64,000 nucleotides of DNA from Candidatus Corynebacterium faecigallinarum (GTDB taxonomy: Bacteria > Actinomycetota > Actinomycetes > Mycobacteriales > Mycobacteriaceae): NCBI GenBank assembly GCA_019120175.1, contig DWVP01000020.1:1-64000 (forward strand). The letters are read 5' to 3'. The notes below the pieces were generated by a model. That model had not been told where the DNA came from. It made no database searches and saw only the letters and a program-made list of their open reading frames with translations. How positions within the stretch are numbered: the stretch's first letter is position 1; each line of letters opens with the position of its first letter. This document shows positions 6,682-15,300 of the stretch, one piece after another. The position numbers and the translations under genes are program-made.

Positions 6682-9600
6682 ATGACTACGGCGACCGAGG
6701 CGGCGACTGACATGACGCCCACCGCTCTTCAGGACGCCCAGGCTGCGGTGCAGAAGGCCGCAAGCGAGAAGGAGGATGCCGCCATCGCCGCACGTAAGGC
6801 GACGGAGGCATCCAAGGCGGACCCTGACAATGACGCCCTCGCGGACGAGGCGCGTCTCGCGAAGAACGCGCAGCGCCGCACCTCCCGCGCGCTCAAGAAG
6901 GCGCAGGACGCACTGACTGAGCTGGAGGGCACCGAGCCACAGTCCGAGCTGGAGCAGGCGCAGGCGGAGTACGCGAAGCTCGAGGTCGAGCAGGGCAAGC
7001 TCGTCGCCGCACTGAAGGAGGCGGAGGCTGCCACCGTCGCCGACCCGGACAACAAGGACCTGTTCTCCGCAGCGCGTAAGGTCCGCTGGGACGAGATGAA
7101 GGCCGGCAAGGCGCTCAAGCGCGCAGCCGCGAAGGTCGAGGAGCTCGGCGGGTCCACTGAGCAGGCTGAGCAGGCTGAACAGGCTGAGCAGACTGAGCAG
7201 CCTGAGCAGCCTGAGCAGAACGAAGCGCAGCCGGCTGAGGAGCCCCAGCCCGTCGCCGAGGCTGCACCCGCCGCCCCCGCGGGAATCCCGACGGTCGCCG
7301 AGGCCGAGCGACTGGTGGCGGAGGCAGAGAAGGCCGCTGTCGAGGCCGAGACCGCGACTTCCGCAGACCCGGACGACAAGAAGCTCGCCGCGACCGCACG
7401 TCGCGCCCGCTCGGCAGTGCGCAAAGCCAACCGTGCGCTGAAGAAGGCAGTCAAGGCTGCCGAGGAGAACGGTGATGACGGTGTCGCCGCAGCAGATGGT
7501 GCAGATAGCACCGACGGAGCTGCGGAGAACGCGGAGAACGCGGAGAAAACTGCCTCACCTGAAGAGACTGCCGCCACCGGCGGAGCCAGCCTGCAGGAGG
7601 CGGTGTCCCTGGTGCAGGCAGGATCATCCGTCCTCACCGTCGCCGCCGACGCCGCGGAGCGCGCCGCCGCAGCGCCCGGTAATGTCGAAATGGCCGCCGC
7701 CGCGACCGCCGTGCGCGCCGCGCAACAGCAGGCCGCCGAGGCGCTCCGGGCGTCCCAGATCGCCAACGGCGACACCCCGACCGAGGCTGAGAGCGAGCCG
7801 GAGGTCGCGGAGCCCGCGCCCGAGGACCCCAGTGTCATCGCCGCCCGCGAGGCACTCGCCGCAGCCGAAGCCGAGCAGGCCGAATTCGCCGAGGCCACCA
7901 AGCAGGCCGAGGCCGCCACCGACGCCGACCCGGACAACAAGGACCTGTTCTCCGCCGCACGCAAAGCCCGCTGGAATGAGCTGAAGGCCGGCAAGGCCGT
8001 CAGCAAGGCCGCCAAGGCACTCGACCAGGCCATCGCCGATGCCCCGCCGGCACCGAAGGTGCTCACCGAGGAGGAGAAGGCCGACCGCAAGGCGCCGAAG
8101 CCCGTGGGCCAGTGGCTCATCGACGGCAAGGACCCGCTGAACAACGACGAGCGCATCAAGCAGGAGGACGCCGGCCTCGCCGTCGCCGACCGCGTGCGCG
8201 AGATCTACGCCAAGCAGGGCTTCGACTCGATCCCCGCCGAGGACCTCGCCCCCCGCTTCAAGTGGATCGGCTTGTACACCCAGCGCCGTCAGGACATGGA
8301 CGGTGAGCAGACCAGCCTGCTGACCAACGCCGAGTTGCAGGACCGCTACTTCATGATGCGTGTCCGTCTCGACGGTGGGGTGATGAGCAGCGAGCAGATG
8401 CGCGTCATCGGCGGCATCTCCTCCGACTTCGCCCGCGGCACCGCCGACTTCACCGACCGCCAGAATATCCAGCTGCACTGGATCCGTATCGAGGACGTCC
8501 CGGAGATCTGGGACCGTCTGGCCTCCGTCGGCCTGGACACCTTCTTCGGCTGCGGTGACGTCCCGCGCGTGGTGCTGGGGTCCCCGGTCGCCGGTATCTC
8601 CAAGGACGAGATCATCGACGCCACCCCGGCGATCAAGGAGATCAAGCAGAACTGGCTGACCCGCGACGAGTTCTGCAACCTGCCGCGTAAGTTCAAGTCC
8701 GCCATCTCCGGCAACCGGCGTCAGGACGTCACCCACGAGATCCAGGACATCTCCTTCATCGGCTCCGAGCACCCGGAGCACGGTCCCGGTTTCGACCTCT
8801 GGGTCGGCGGCGGCCTGTCCACCAACCCGATGTTCGCCCAGCGTCTCGGCGCCTGGGTGCCCCTCGACAAGGTGCCCGAGGTGTGGGCCGGCGTGGTCCG
8901 GATCTTCCGCGACTACGGTTACCGCAAGCTGCGTAACCGTGCCCGGCTGAAGTTCCTCGTCGCCGACTGGGGCATCGAGAAGTTCCGCCGCATCCTCGAG
9001 GAGGACTACCTCGGCTACAAGCTCGCCGACGGTCCCGAGCCGGAGGTCAACCCCGGCTACCGCGACCACGTCGGTGTGCACGAGCAGCGCGACGGTCGGT
9101 TCTACGTCGGTGTGAAGCCGACCGTGGGTCACACCGAGGGTGACCAGCTGCAGCGTCTGGCCGACATCGCAGAGAAGCACGGCATCACCGACCTGCGCAC
9201 CACCCCGGACAAGGAGCTGCTGTTCCTCAACGTGGAGTCGGAAAAGATCGACGACCTGCTGAAGGATCTGGAGGCCGAGCACCTGTCGGCCAAGCCGTCG
9301 TCCTTCCGACGCGACATCATCTCCTGCACCGGCCTTGAGTTCTGCAAGCTCGCCCTGGTCACCACCAAGCAGCGTGCGATCACCCTGGCCGACCAGCTGG
9401 AGGAGCGTCTCGGGGACCTGGACGTCCCGCTGAAGATCAGCCTCAACGGCTGCCCGAACTCCTGCGCCCGTACCCAGGTCGCCGATATCGGCCTGAAGGG
9501 ACAGATCGTCACCGACGACAACGGCAACCGGGTCGAGGGCTTCCAGGTCCACCTGGGCGGTGCTGTCGGCATGCACCCGGACTGGGGCAAGAAGCTGCGC

Positions 9601-9732
9601 GGTCACAAGGTGACCTCCGCCGAACTGGACGACTACGTCGTGCGGGTCGTGGAGCACTACAAGGAGCAGCGCGCCGAGGGTGAGCAGTTCCGCGACTGGG
9701 TGTTGCGTGCCGACGAGGCCGTGCTGCAGTAG
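6682..9732 (+). CDS. cysI: Assimilatory sulfite reductase with a large N-terminal helical-repeat extension
   Basis: 1016 residues from ATG 6682 (Shine-Dalgarno AGAAGAGGA), against about 560 for the C. glutamicum enzyme. Residues about 470-1016 are a complete ferredoxin-type sulfite reductase, which reduces sulfite to sulfide with siroheme and a 4Fe-4S cluster; the cluster ligands are C882/C888 (CTGLEFC) and C924/C928 (CPNSC). Residues 1-455 are Ala/Glu/Lys-rich and hold five related helix-turn-helix units of about 65 residues, four with the turn motif ADPD(N/D) at 46, 120, 228 and 415 and one degenerate (PGN near 332). Units 2 and 5 share DPDNKDLFSAARK. A TEQ/AEQ/PEQ run links units 2 and 3. 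The frame is continuous and the GC and codon character match the neighbours, so this is a genuine fusion, probably for assembly or partner binding. Confidence 0.9.
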   Translation: MTTATEAATDMTPTALQDAQAAVQKAASEKEDAAIAARKATEASKADPDNDALADEARLAKNAQRRTSRALKKAQDALTELEGTEPQSELEQAQAEYAKLEVEQGKLVAALKEAEAATVADPDNKDLFSAARKVRWDEMKAGKALKRAAAKVEELGGSTEQAEQAEQAEQTEQPEQPEQNEAQPAEEPQPVAEAAPAAPAGIPTVAEAERLVAEAEKAAVEAETATSADPDDKKLAATARRARSAVRKANRALKKAVKAAEENGDDGVAAADGADSTDGAAENAENAEKTASPEETAATGGASLQEAVSLVQAGSSVLTVAADAAERAAAAPGNVEMAAAATAVRAAQQQAAEALRASQIANGDTPTEAESEPEVAEPAPEDPSVIAAREALAAAEAEQAEFAEATKQAEAATDADPDNKDLFSAARKARWNELKAGKAVSKAAKALDQAIADAPPAPKVLTEEEKADRKAPKPVGQWLIDGKDPLNNDERIKQEDAGLAVADRVREIYAKQGFDSIPAEDLAPRFKWIGLYTQRRQDMDGEQTSLLTNAELQDRYFMMRVRLDGGVMSSEQMRVIGGISSDFARGTADFTDRQNIQLHWIRIEDVPEIWDRLASVGLDTFFGCGDVPRVVLGSPVAGISKDEIIDATPAIKEIKQNWLTRDEFCNLPRKFKSAISGNRRQDVTHEIQDISFIGSEHPEHGPGFDLWVGGGLSTNPMFAQRLGAWVPLDKVPEVWAGVVRIFRDYGYRKLRNRARLKFLVADWGIEKFRRILEEDYLGYKLADGPEPEVNPGYRDHVGVHEQRDGRFYVGVKPTVGHTEGDQLQRLADIAEKHGITDLRTTPDKELLFLNVESEKIDDLLKDLEAEHLSAKPSSFRRDIISCTGLEFCKLALVTTKQRAITLADQLEERLGDLDVPLKISLNGCPNSCARTQVADIGLKGQIVTDDNGNRVEGFQVHLGGAVGMHPDWGKKLRGHKVTSAELDDYVVRVVEHYKEQRAEGEQFRDWVLRADEAVLQ
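7157..7218 (+). repeat. 9-bp tandem repeat in the cysI linker
   Basis: Seven units of the type CTGAGCAGG encode the (A/T/P)EQ run at residues 159-179 of the extension. Length variation between strains would be expected. Confidence 0.75.
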
Positions 9733-9816
9733 CGGTAACAGAAGGTACCGATGGACAGCGCCAACGACCGTATCCCCGGACCGACCGCACACCACAACCC
9801 CAGGAGGGCCACCGTC

Positions 9817-9960
9817 ATGAACTGCCCGTACTGCACCTCGGAGAATCTCTTCCCCGACTTCGAGACCGACAACGCCTGGCAGTGCCGGGACTGCCGCCGG
9901 GTGTTCTCGGTGAAACTGCACGGTCACCTCGACCGGGGCGTGGACCGCGGCGCCGACTGA
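9817..9960 (+). CDS. cysX: CysX, small four-cysteine protein
   Basis: 47 residues. ATG 9817 is preceded by AGGAGGG at the right distance, much better than the ATG at 9751/9757. Two CxxC pairs, CPYC at residues 3-6 and CRDC near residue 24, form a zinc-ribbon-like or iron-sulfur binding fold. In C. glutamicum a small gene cysX follows cysI and was proposed to act as an electron carrier for sulfite or APS reduction. The position, size and four cysteines here agree. Biochemical proof of a cluster is not visible in sequence; zinc binding is equally compatible. Confidence 0.75.
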   Translation: MNCPYCTSENLFPDFETDNAWQCRDCRRVFSVKLHGHLDRGVDRGAD

Positions 9961-10004
9961 GCGTATTCGCAGGTTAGGGTACACTTCCGGTAGGGTGGCG
10001 CCTT

Positions 10005-11561
10005 ATGGCGTCCACCATTCGATCGGGGTTGCTGCGCACCTCCCCCTCAAAACTTCCCGACCCGCACGACCGGCGCTGGTTGCTGAAGTTGGCTTTCGCT
10101 CAACGCCCGTGGCAGTTCATCGCCATGGCGGGGATGGCGTTCGGCTTCATCTGTAATGCGACGACCTCGATCGTGGTCGGACGCGCCATCGACGAGGCGG
10201 TGGCCACCGGGGAACTGGACCGCCTGGTGCTCTGGTCGTTGGTGCTCGTGGCCTTGTTCGCCGTCAACGGCGTCTGCGTCTGGTTCGCCCGACGCTACAT
10301 GGAACTGACCATGCAGCAGCTCAGTCACGACCTGCGCACCACGGTCACCGACCGGATCCAGGACCCGCGCGGCATCGCCGGCCGGGAACGTACGGCCGGT
10401 GGCCTGCTGTCCATCGCCAGCACGGACTCGAACAAGGCCGCCGAGATCGTGGTGATGACCGTCTTCCCGGTCGCCGAGGTCGCCTCGATCGTCTACGTCG
10501 CCGTCGTGGTGCTGTCGATCCACTGGCAGCTCGGACTGGGCGTGCTCCTCGGCGCTCCGCTGGTGGTCGCGTTGTCGGTGCGGGCGGCCCGGCCGCTGCG
10601 CGACCGCTCCCGTGATCGCCAGCAGGCCCTGGCCGAGGCTGCCGCCGTCGCCGCCGATGCGGTGCAGGGCCTGCGCATCATCAAGGGGTTGGGTGTGGTC
10701 CGCACCATGCGTCAGCGCTACCAGGGCTATTCCTCGCGCGCCTTCGACGCCACGGTGCGGGCGAACGCCGCCGAGGCGCGGTTGACGATGATCACCGAGT
10801 CCGTCGGCGCGATCTACGTCGTCGCCATCGGTGTGAGTGCCGGCTGGATCGCCCTGCACGACGGGCTGACCATCGGTGAGCTGATCACCATCGTCGGCCT
10901 GTCGCAGTTCGTCGTCATGCCGATGACGATGCTCGGCAAGAACTTCGCCACCCGCGTGGCGAACGCCGCGGCGTCCGGTCACCGCGTCGTCGAGGTACTC
11001 ACCGCCGAGGTCGCGTACCCGGAGGAGGCGTCGGACGCGGCGACGGACGCCGTGCTCGCCCACATCCCCTCCGGCGTCACCGTGGTCCACGGACCGGCCG
11101 GGGAGCTGGCCGATGCAATGCGCCGGCTGCCGAGGCACCGTGTCGTGGTCGCCCCGCATGCCGCCGATCTTTTCGACGGTCCGCTGCGTGACAACGTCCA
11201 TCCGGACTCCCGGGTGGCGGCTGCCGCACTCGAGGTGGCGGACTGCTCCGACATCCCCGGCGGGCCGGACCGGTCGGTAGGGGAGGGGGGACGCCGTCTG
11301 TCCGGCGGTCAACGTCAGCGCGTGGCGCTGGCCCGTGCGGTCGCGGCCGACCCGGAACTGCTGGTGCTCATCGACCCCACCACCGCGGTGGACTCGGTCA
11401 CCGAGCAGCACATCGCCGAGCGCCTCAGTGCGCTCTACAACGACGGCAGTGGACGAAGGGTCATCGTCATCAGTGACGCCCCGGCCTGGCAGGTGGCCGC
11501 CGCCTCGGAGACCACCGCAGCCGAACTCCTGGACCTCGTGAGTGAGCGGGTGAGCCGATGA
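10005..11561 (+). CDS. ABC exporter half-transporter 1, nucleotide domain lacking Walker A
   Basis: 518 residues. The N-terminal membrane domain (about residues 30-310) has six probable helices, for example WQFIAMAGMAFGFICNATTS and VVVLSIHWQLGLGVLLGAPL. The ATPase part is shortened: where Walker A should be it reads VVHGPAGELADAMRRLP, with no GKS/T. It keeps an excellent signature LSGGQRQRVALARA and a Walker B in which Asp is followed by Pro instead of Glu (LVLIDPTTAVDS). The partner encoded next has the reverse set of losses. ATG 10005 is 8 nt after the -10 hexamer TAGGGT (9991-9996), so it has its own, probably leaderless, promoter. The substrate is unknown. The gene separates cysX from cysH, which are adjacent in C. 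glutamicum. Confidence 0.85.
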   Translation: MASTIRSGLLRTSPSKLPDPHDRRWLLKLAFAQRPWQFIAMAGMAFGFICNATTSIVVGRAIDEAVATGELDRLVLWSLVLVALFAVNGVCVWFARRYMELTMQQLSHDLRTTVTDRIQDPRGIAGRERTAGGLLSIASTDSNKAAEIVVMTVFPVAEVASIVYVAVVVLSIHWQLGLGVLLGAPLVVALSVRAARPLRDRSRDRQQALAEAAAVAADAVQGLRIIKGLGVVRTMRQRYQGYSSRAFDATVRANAAEARLTMITESVGAIYVVAIGVSAGWIALHDGLTIGELITIVGLSQFVVMPMTMLGKNFATRVANAAASGHRVVEVLTAEVAYPEEASDAATDAVLAHIPSGVTVVHGPAGELADAMRRLPRHRVVVAPHAADLFDGPLRDNVHPDSRVAAAALEVADCSDIPGGPDRSVGEGGRRLSGGQRQRVALARAVAADPELLVLIDPTTAVDSVTEQHIAERLSALYNDGSGRRVIVISDAPAWQVAAASETTAAELLDLVSERVSR

Positions 11562-13363
11562 GAGCCGCTGGACTGGCACCGATCAACACCGCGTCCGACG
11601 GTGGCGAACCGATCCGGACCTTCCCCCTGGCGACCTGGGCCCAGGCGCGACGTGAGATCGCCGCCCAGGCACGGCGGCTGCCCCAGGCACGCCGCCAGGC
11701 GCTCATGGCGGTGCTCCTGCTGGCGGTGGGTGCCTGGTGCACCGTGACCATCCCGAGGCTGCTCGGCCGGATCGTGGATATCGTCAGCGGAAGCGGGACG
11801 GAGACCGACCTGTGGGGCACCGCCGGGCTGATGGTGGTCGTCGCCATCGTCGCCGGTGTCTGCAATGGTTCGGGCTACTTCCTGCTGGCCCGCTTGTCGG
11901 AACGGCTGATCGCGAACCTGCGCGAGGACATGGTCGGCACCGCCCTGGGGCTGCCGATGCACGAGGTGGAGGGCGCCGGTACCGGTGACGTGGTCTCCCG
12001 CTCCACCGACGATGTCGCCCAGGTGTCCTCGGCGATCATGGAGGCCCTGCCGATCCTGTCGGGCGCGGTGTTCGTCATCGCTGCCACGGGGGTGAGCCTG
12101 CTCACCGTGGACTGGCGGTTCCTGCTGGTCGTGGTGCTGGTGTCGCCGGTGTACTGGCTCGCTGCGCGGTCCTACCTGCGCAAGGCCCCGACGCTGTACG
12201 CCGCCGAGCGGGCGTCGATGGGCATGCGTGCCCGCCGGGTGCTGGAGGCGATCCACGGTCGGGCGACGGTGCGGGCCTTCCGCATGGAGGACGAGATGCA
12301 TGACCGCGTCGGCCAGGCGTCCCGCGATGTGGTGGTCAACGCGGTCAACGCCAACCGGGTGATGGTGCGGCTGCTGAACTGGATGCTCATCGCTGAACTG
12401 GTCATGCTCCTCACCGCAGTGGTCCTGGGCTTCTTCCTGGTCGATGCCGGGGCGATCGGGGTCGGTTCAGTCACCGCCGCGACGTTGATGCTGATCCGAG
12501 TGCGTGGCCCGCTGCAGCAGGTGATGCGCATCCTCGATGTGGCCCAGTCGGGCTATGCCTCGCTGGCCCGCATCGTCGGTGTGACGGTGGACCCGCCGCG
12601 TCCGGTGCAGGACGCCGGGGCACCGGCACCGGTGGGTGCCGTCGAGCTGCGCGGGGTCGACTTCCGCTACGGCGCGGAGTCCTGGGCGGTGCAGGACGTC
12701 TCCTTCACCATCGAGCCGGGGCGCACGGTGGCGCTGGTCGGGGCGTCCGGTGCCGGTAAGACGACGGTGGCCACGCTGCTCGCGGGCTTGCGTGAACCGA
12801 CGAGTGGCGCGGTGACCGTCGACGGGGTTCCGGTGACCGCGCTCTCTGATGATGAGCGGGCGGCCCGGTTGGCGCTGGTGTCGCAGGAGGTTCACACCTT
12901 CTCCGGGACGCTGCGCGATGACCTGGCTCTCGCCGCCCCGGACGCCGGGGACGAGTCGCTGGTCGAGGCGCTGCGTGCGGTGGGCGCGGGGGCGTGGTTC
13001 GCCCGGTTGCCGGACGGACTGGGCACCGTCGTCGGTGCCCGCGGACTGATCCCGGACCCGGTGGTGGCCCAGCAGATCGCCCTGGCCCGGGTGCTGCTGC
13101 GCGACCCGAAGGTCGTCGTGCTGGACGAGGCGACGGCGGAGGCTGGGTCGTCCGGTGCGGCGGCGCTGGAGGACGCGGCGGCACGGCTGACCGCGGGACG
13201 TACTGCGTTGACCGTGGCGCACCGGCTGGACCAGGCACGTCTGGCCGACGAGATCCTGGTGATGGAGGACGGCCGGATCGTGGAGCGGGGTTCCCACGAT
13301 GGTCTGGTGGCCTCGCAGGGTCGCTATGCACGACTGTGGGCGGTCTGGTCGCAGGGGCGCTGA
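11558..13363 (+). CDS. ABC exporter half-transporter 2, nucleotide domain lacking LSGGQ
   Basis: 601 residues, overlapping the previous gene by ATGA. The membrane domain is followed by an ATPase domain with intact Walker A (LVGASGAGKTTVA), Walker B with catalytic Glu (VVVLDEATAEAG) and H-loop (AHRL). The signature LSGGQ is replaced by LIPDPVVAQQ. Combined with subunit 1, this leaves exactly one complete composite ATP site (Walker A/B from this protein, LSGGQ from the partner) and one fully dead site. The pair therefore should work only as an obligate heterodimer. The same division of losses appears in the decayed pair at 50.1-51.8 kb. No sulfur-specific feature is visible; a role in sulfur metabolism is only suggested by position. 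Confidence 0.85.
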   Translation: MRAAGLAPINTASDGGEPIRTFPLATWAQARREIAAQARRLPQARRQALMAVLLLAVGAWCTVTIPRLLGRIVDIVSGSGTETDLWGTAGLMVVVAIVAGVCNGSGYFLLARLSERLIANLREDMVGTALGLPMHEVEGAGTGDVVSRSTDDVAQVSSAIMEALPILSGAVFVIAATGVSLLTVDWRFLLVVVLVSPVYWLAARSYLRKAPTLYAAERASMGMRARRVLEAIHGRATVRAFRMEDEMHDRVGQASRDVVVNAVNANRVMVRLLNWMLIAELVMLLTAVVLGFFLVDAGAIGVGSVTAATLMLIRVRGPLQQVMRILDVAQSGYASLARIVGVTVDPPRPVQDAGAPAPVGAVELRGVDFRYGAESWAVQDVSFTIEPGRTVALVGASGAGKTTVATLLAGLREPTSGAVTVDGVPVTALSDDERAARLALVSQEVHTFSGTLRDDLALAAPDAGDESLVEALRAVGAGAWFARLPDGLGTVVGARGLIPDPVVAQQIALARVLLRDPKVVVLDEATAEAGSSGAAALEDAAARLTAGRTALTVAHRLDQARLADEILVMEDGRIVERGSHDGLVASQGRYARLWAVWSQGR

Positions 13364-13374
13364 ACCCCGCTGTA

Positions 13375-13390
13375 CAGACCCCTCGGTCTA
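13375..13390. promoter_or_regulatory. McbR-type operator 1 upstream of cysH
   Basis: CAGAC-N6-GTCTA, one mismatch from the consensus TAGAC-N6-GTCTA, 12 bp after the ABC gene stop. Confidence 0.65.
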
Positions 13391-13415
13391 CTAGTTTTCA
13401 CGTCGTCTACCTGCT

Positions 13416-13436
13416 GTCACAAATGGGACTTGTGAC
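13416..13436. promoter_or_regulatory. Unassigned inverted repeat upstream of cysH
   Basis: GTCACAA-N7-TTGTGAC, perfect 7-bp arms, between McbR-type sites 1 and 2. It has no counterpart in the cysI control region. It could bind a second regulator such as CysR or GlxR; the spacing differs from the usual GlxR site. Confidence 0.4.
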
Positions 13437-13463
13437 GGTATCAGGAAACTCGGTTGCCGGGGC

Positions 13464-13479
13464 CGGACAGACTGGTCTA
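13464..13479. promoter_or_regulatory. McbR-type operator 2 upstream of cysH
   Basis: CGGAC-N6-GTCTA, the same half-sites as at 6579, followed in both places by GTCT-GTGCG. Confidence 0.5.
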
Positions 13480-13497
13480 GTCTGGTGCGGCACGGCA

Positions 13498-13513
13498 CAG
13501 ACCGACCGGTCTG
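13498..13513. promoter_or_regulatory. McbR-type operator 3 upstream of cysH
   Basis: CAGAC-N6-GTCTG, a perfect inverted repeat, equivalent to the site at 6617 and 31 bp before the cysH start. Confidence 0.6.
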
Positions 13514-13543
13514 TCGCACCCCAGGCAAGCGAGAAGAGCAGGT

Positions 13544-14380
13544 ATGACGAACACAGGACCGGCCGCCGGCTTCACGGCACTCACCGGTTTGGTCGGCGTC
13601 ACCCGCGCCGATGACCAGCGGGAGCCGGCTGACCTCCGGGACCCGGAGGTCAGCCCGTCCGACGCCCCGACGACCACCACCCACCTCACCGAGGAGCAGA
13701 CCGCCGCCCACCAGGCACTGGTGGACGAGTGGAATGACAAGCTCGAAGGCGCGACCGCCGAGGAGATCCTGGAGTGGGTCAACGAGCACACCACCGGCAC
13801 CGTGGCAGTGACGCTGTCCATGCAGGACACCGTGCTCGCCGAACTGGCCCAGGACCGGGTCGAGGAGGCCGAGCTGGTCTTCCTCGACACCGGCTACCAC
13901 TTCGCCGAGACCCTCGATGTCGCCCGTGACGTGCAGCAGCGCTACAGCCTGCCGCTGCGCACCGTGGAGCCGGTCTACTCGGTGGCGAAGCAGGACGAGG
14001 TCTACGGCCGCGACCTGTACCAGTCCAACCCCACCGCCTGCTGCCGCATGCGCAAGGTCGAGCCGCTGGCCCGGATGCTCAACCCCTACGAAGCCTGGAT
14101 CTCCGGCGTCAAGCGGGTCGACAACGAAATGCGCAAGAACACCCCGATCCTCGACGTCGACCGCACCGGCCGGCTGAAGATCAACCCCATCGCCGCGTGG
14201 ACCGACCAGGATGTCCAGGACTACATCGAGTCCCACGACCTGATCGTGCATCCGCTGACGACGCAGGGCTACCCCTCGATCGGTTGCGAGACCTGCACCC
14301 TCCCCGTCGCCCCCGGCGAGGATCCCCGTTCCGGCCGCTGGGCCAACTCCACCAAGACAGAATGCGGACTTCACCTGTGA
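13544..14380 (+). CDS. cysH: Adenosine 5'-phosphosulfate (APS/PAPS) reductase
   Basis: 278 residues. It reduces activated sulfate to sulfite. CCRMRKVEPL, later SIGCETCT, and the catalytic tail ECGLHL are visible; the CC plus CxxC set marks the 4Fe-4S type that uses APS directly. Consistent with this, no APS kinase gene or domain is present in the cluster. The first 50 residues are a poorly conserved extension. The start ATG 13544 has AAGAG upstream. It is the first gene of a cysHDNYZ operon with three McbR-type operators in front; GTGA overlap couples it to cysD. Confidence 0.93.
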   Translation: MTNTGPAAGFTALTGLVGVTRADDQREPADLRDPEVSPSDAPTTTTHLTEEQTAAHQALVDEWNDKLEGATAEEILEWVNEHTTGTVAVTLSMQDTVLAELAQDRVEEAELVFLDTGYHFAETLDVARDVQQRYSLPLRTVEPVYSVAKQDEVYGRDLYQSNPTACCRMRKVEPLARMLNPYEAWISGVKRVDNEMRKNTPILDVDRTGRLKINPIAAWTDQDVQDYIESHDLIVHPLTTQGYPSIGCETCTLPVAPGEDPRSGRWANSTKTECGLHL

Positions 14381-15300
14381 CTACTGCCTTTGATGCCACC
14401 GAAACCAAACTAAGCCCCCACCTCGCCAGTCTCGAGGCCGAGGCCATGGAGATCCTGCGCGAGGTCGCCGGCCAGTTCGAGCGTCCCGCCCTGCTGTTCT
14501 CCGGCGGCAAGGACTCCGTCGTCGTTCTGGAGTGCGCCAAGCGTGCCTTCGCCCCGGCCCCGGTGCCCTTCGAGCTGGTCCACGTCGACACCGGCCACAA
14601 CTTCCCGGAGGTCATCGAGTTCCGCGACCGGATCGCCGAGGACCCGCGGATCACGCTGCACGTCGCCGCCGTCCAGGACTGGATCGACTCCGGAGCCATC
14701 CAGGAGCGTCCCGACGGCACCCGCAACCCGCTGCAGACCGTCCCGCTCGTCGAGACGATCCAGAACCGCAACTACGACGCCGTCCTCGGCGGCGCCCGCC
14801 GCGACGAGGAGAAGGCCCGGGCCAAGGAGCGCGTCTTCTCCGTGCGCGACTCCTTCGGCGGCTGGAACCCGCGGCGTCAGCGTCCGGAACTGTGGGGTCT
14901 GTACAACGGCCGCCACCAGGCCGGCGAGAACATCCGCGTCTTCCCGATCTCCAACTGGACCGAGGCCGACATCTGGGACTACATCAAGGCCCGCAACGTC
15001 GAGATCCCGGACATCTACTACTCCCACGACCGCGAGGTCTTCAACCGCGGCGGCATGTGGCTGACCGCCGGTGACTGGGGCGGCCCGAAGGAGGGCGAGA
15101 CGGTCGAGACCAGGACCGTGCGCTACCGCACCGTCGGCGACATGTCCTGCACCGGTGCCGTCCTCTCGGACGCCGCGACGATCGACGACGTCATCGACGA
15201 GATCCGCCTGTCCACCACCACCGAACGTGGCGCCACCCGTGCCGACGACAAACTCTCCGAGTCCTCCATGGAGGACCGCAAGAAGGAAGGCTACTTCTGA
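14377..15300 (+). CDS. cysD: Sulfate adenylyltransferase subunit 2
   Basis: About 307 residues from GTG 14377, which overlaps the cysH stop (GTGA); ATG 14362 is an alternative. It belongs to the PAPS reductase/N-type ATP pyrophosphatase fold, with P-loop FSGGKDSVV near residue 45. RRDEEKARAKER and GGWNPRRQRPELW are typical CysD motifs. With CysN it makes APS from ATP and sulfate. The stop overlaps the cysN start by one base. Confidence 0.93.
   Translation: MTTAFDATETKLSPHLASLEAEAMEILREVAGQFERPALLFSGGKDSVVVLECAKRAFAPAPVPFELVHVDTGHNFPEVIEFRDRIAEDPRITLHVAAVQDWIDSGAIQERPDGTRNPLQTVPLVETIQNRNYDAVLGGARRDEEKARAKERVFSVRDSFGGWNPRRQRPELWGLYNGRHQAGENIRVFPISNWTEADIWDYIKARNVEIPDIYYSHDREVFNRGGMWLTAGDWGGPKEGETVETRTVRYRTVGDMSCTGAVLSDAATIDDVIDEIRLSTTTERGATRADDKLSESSMEDRKKEGYF

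Noticed and set aside
7624..9984. 786-codon open frame on the minus strand opposite cysI
   Set aside because: It is a by-product of high GC in the opposite strand of a certain gene; it has no recognisable domain and no ribosome binding site.
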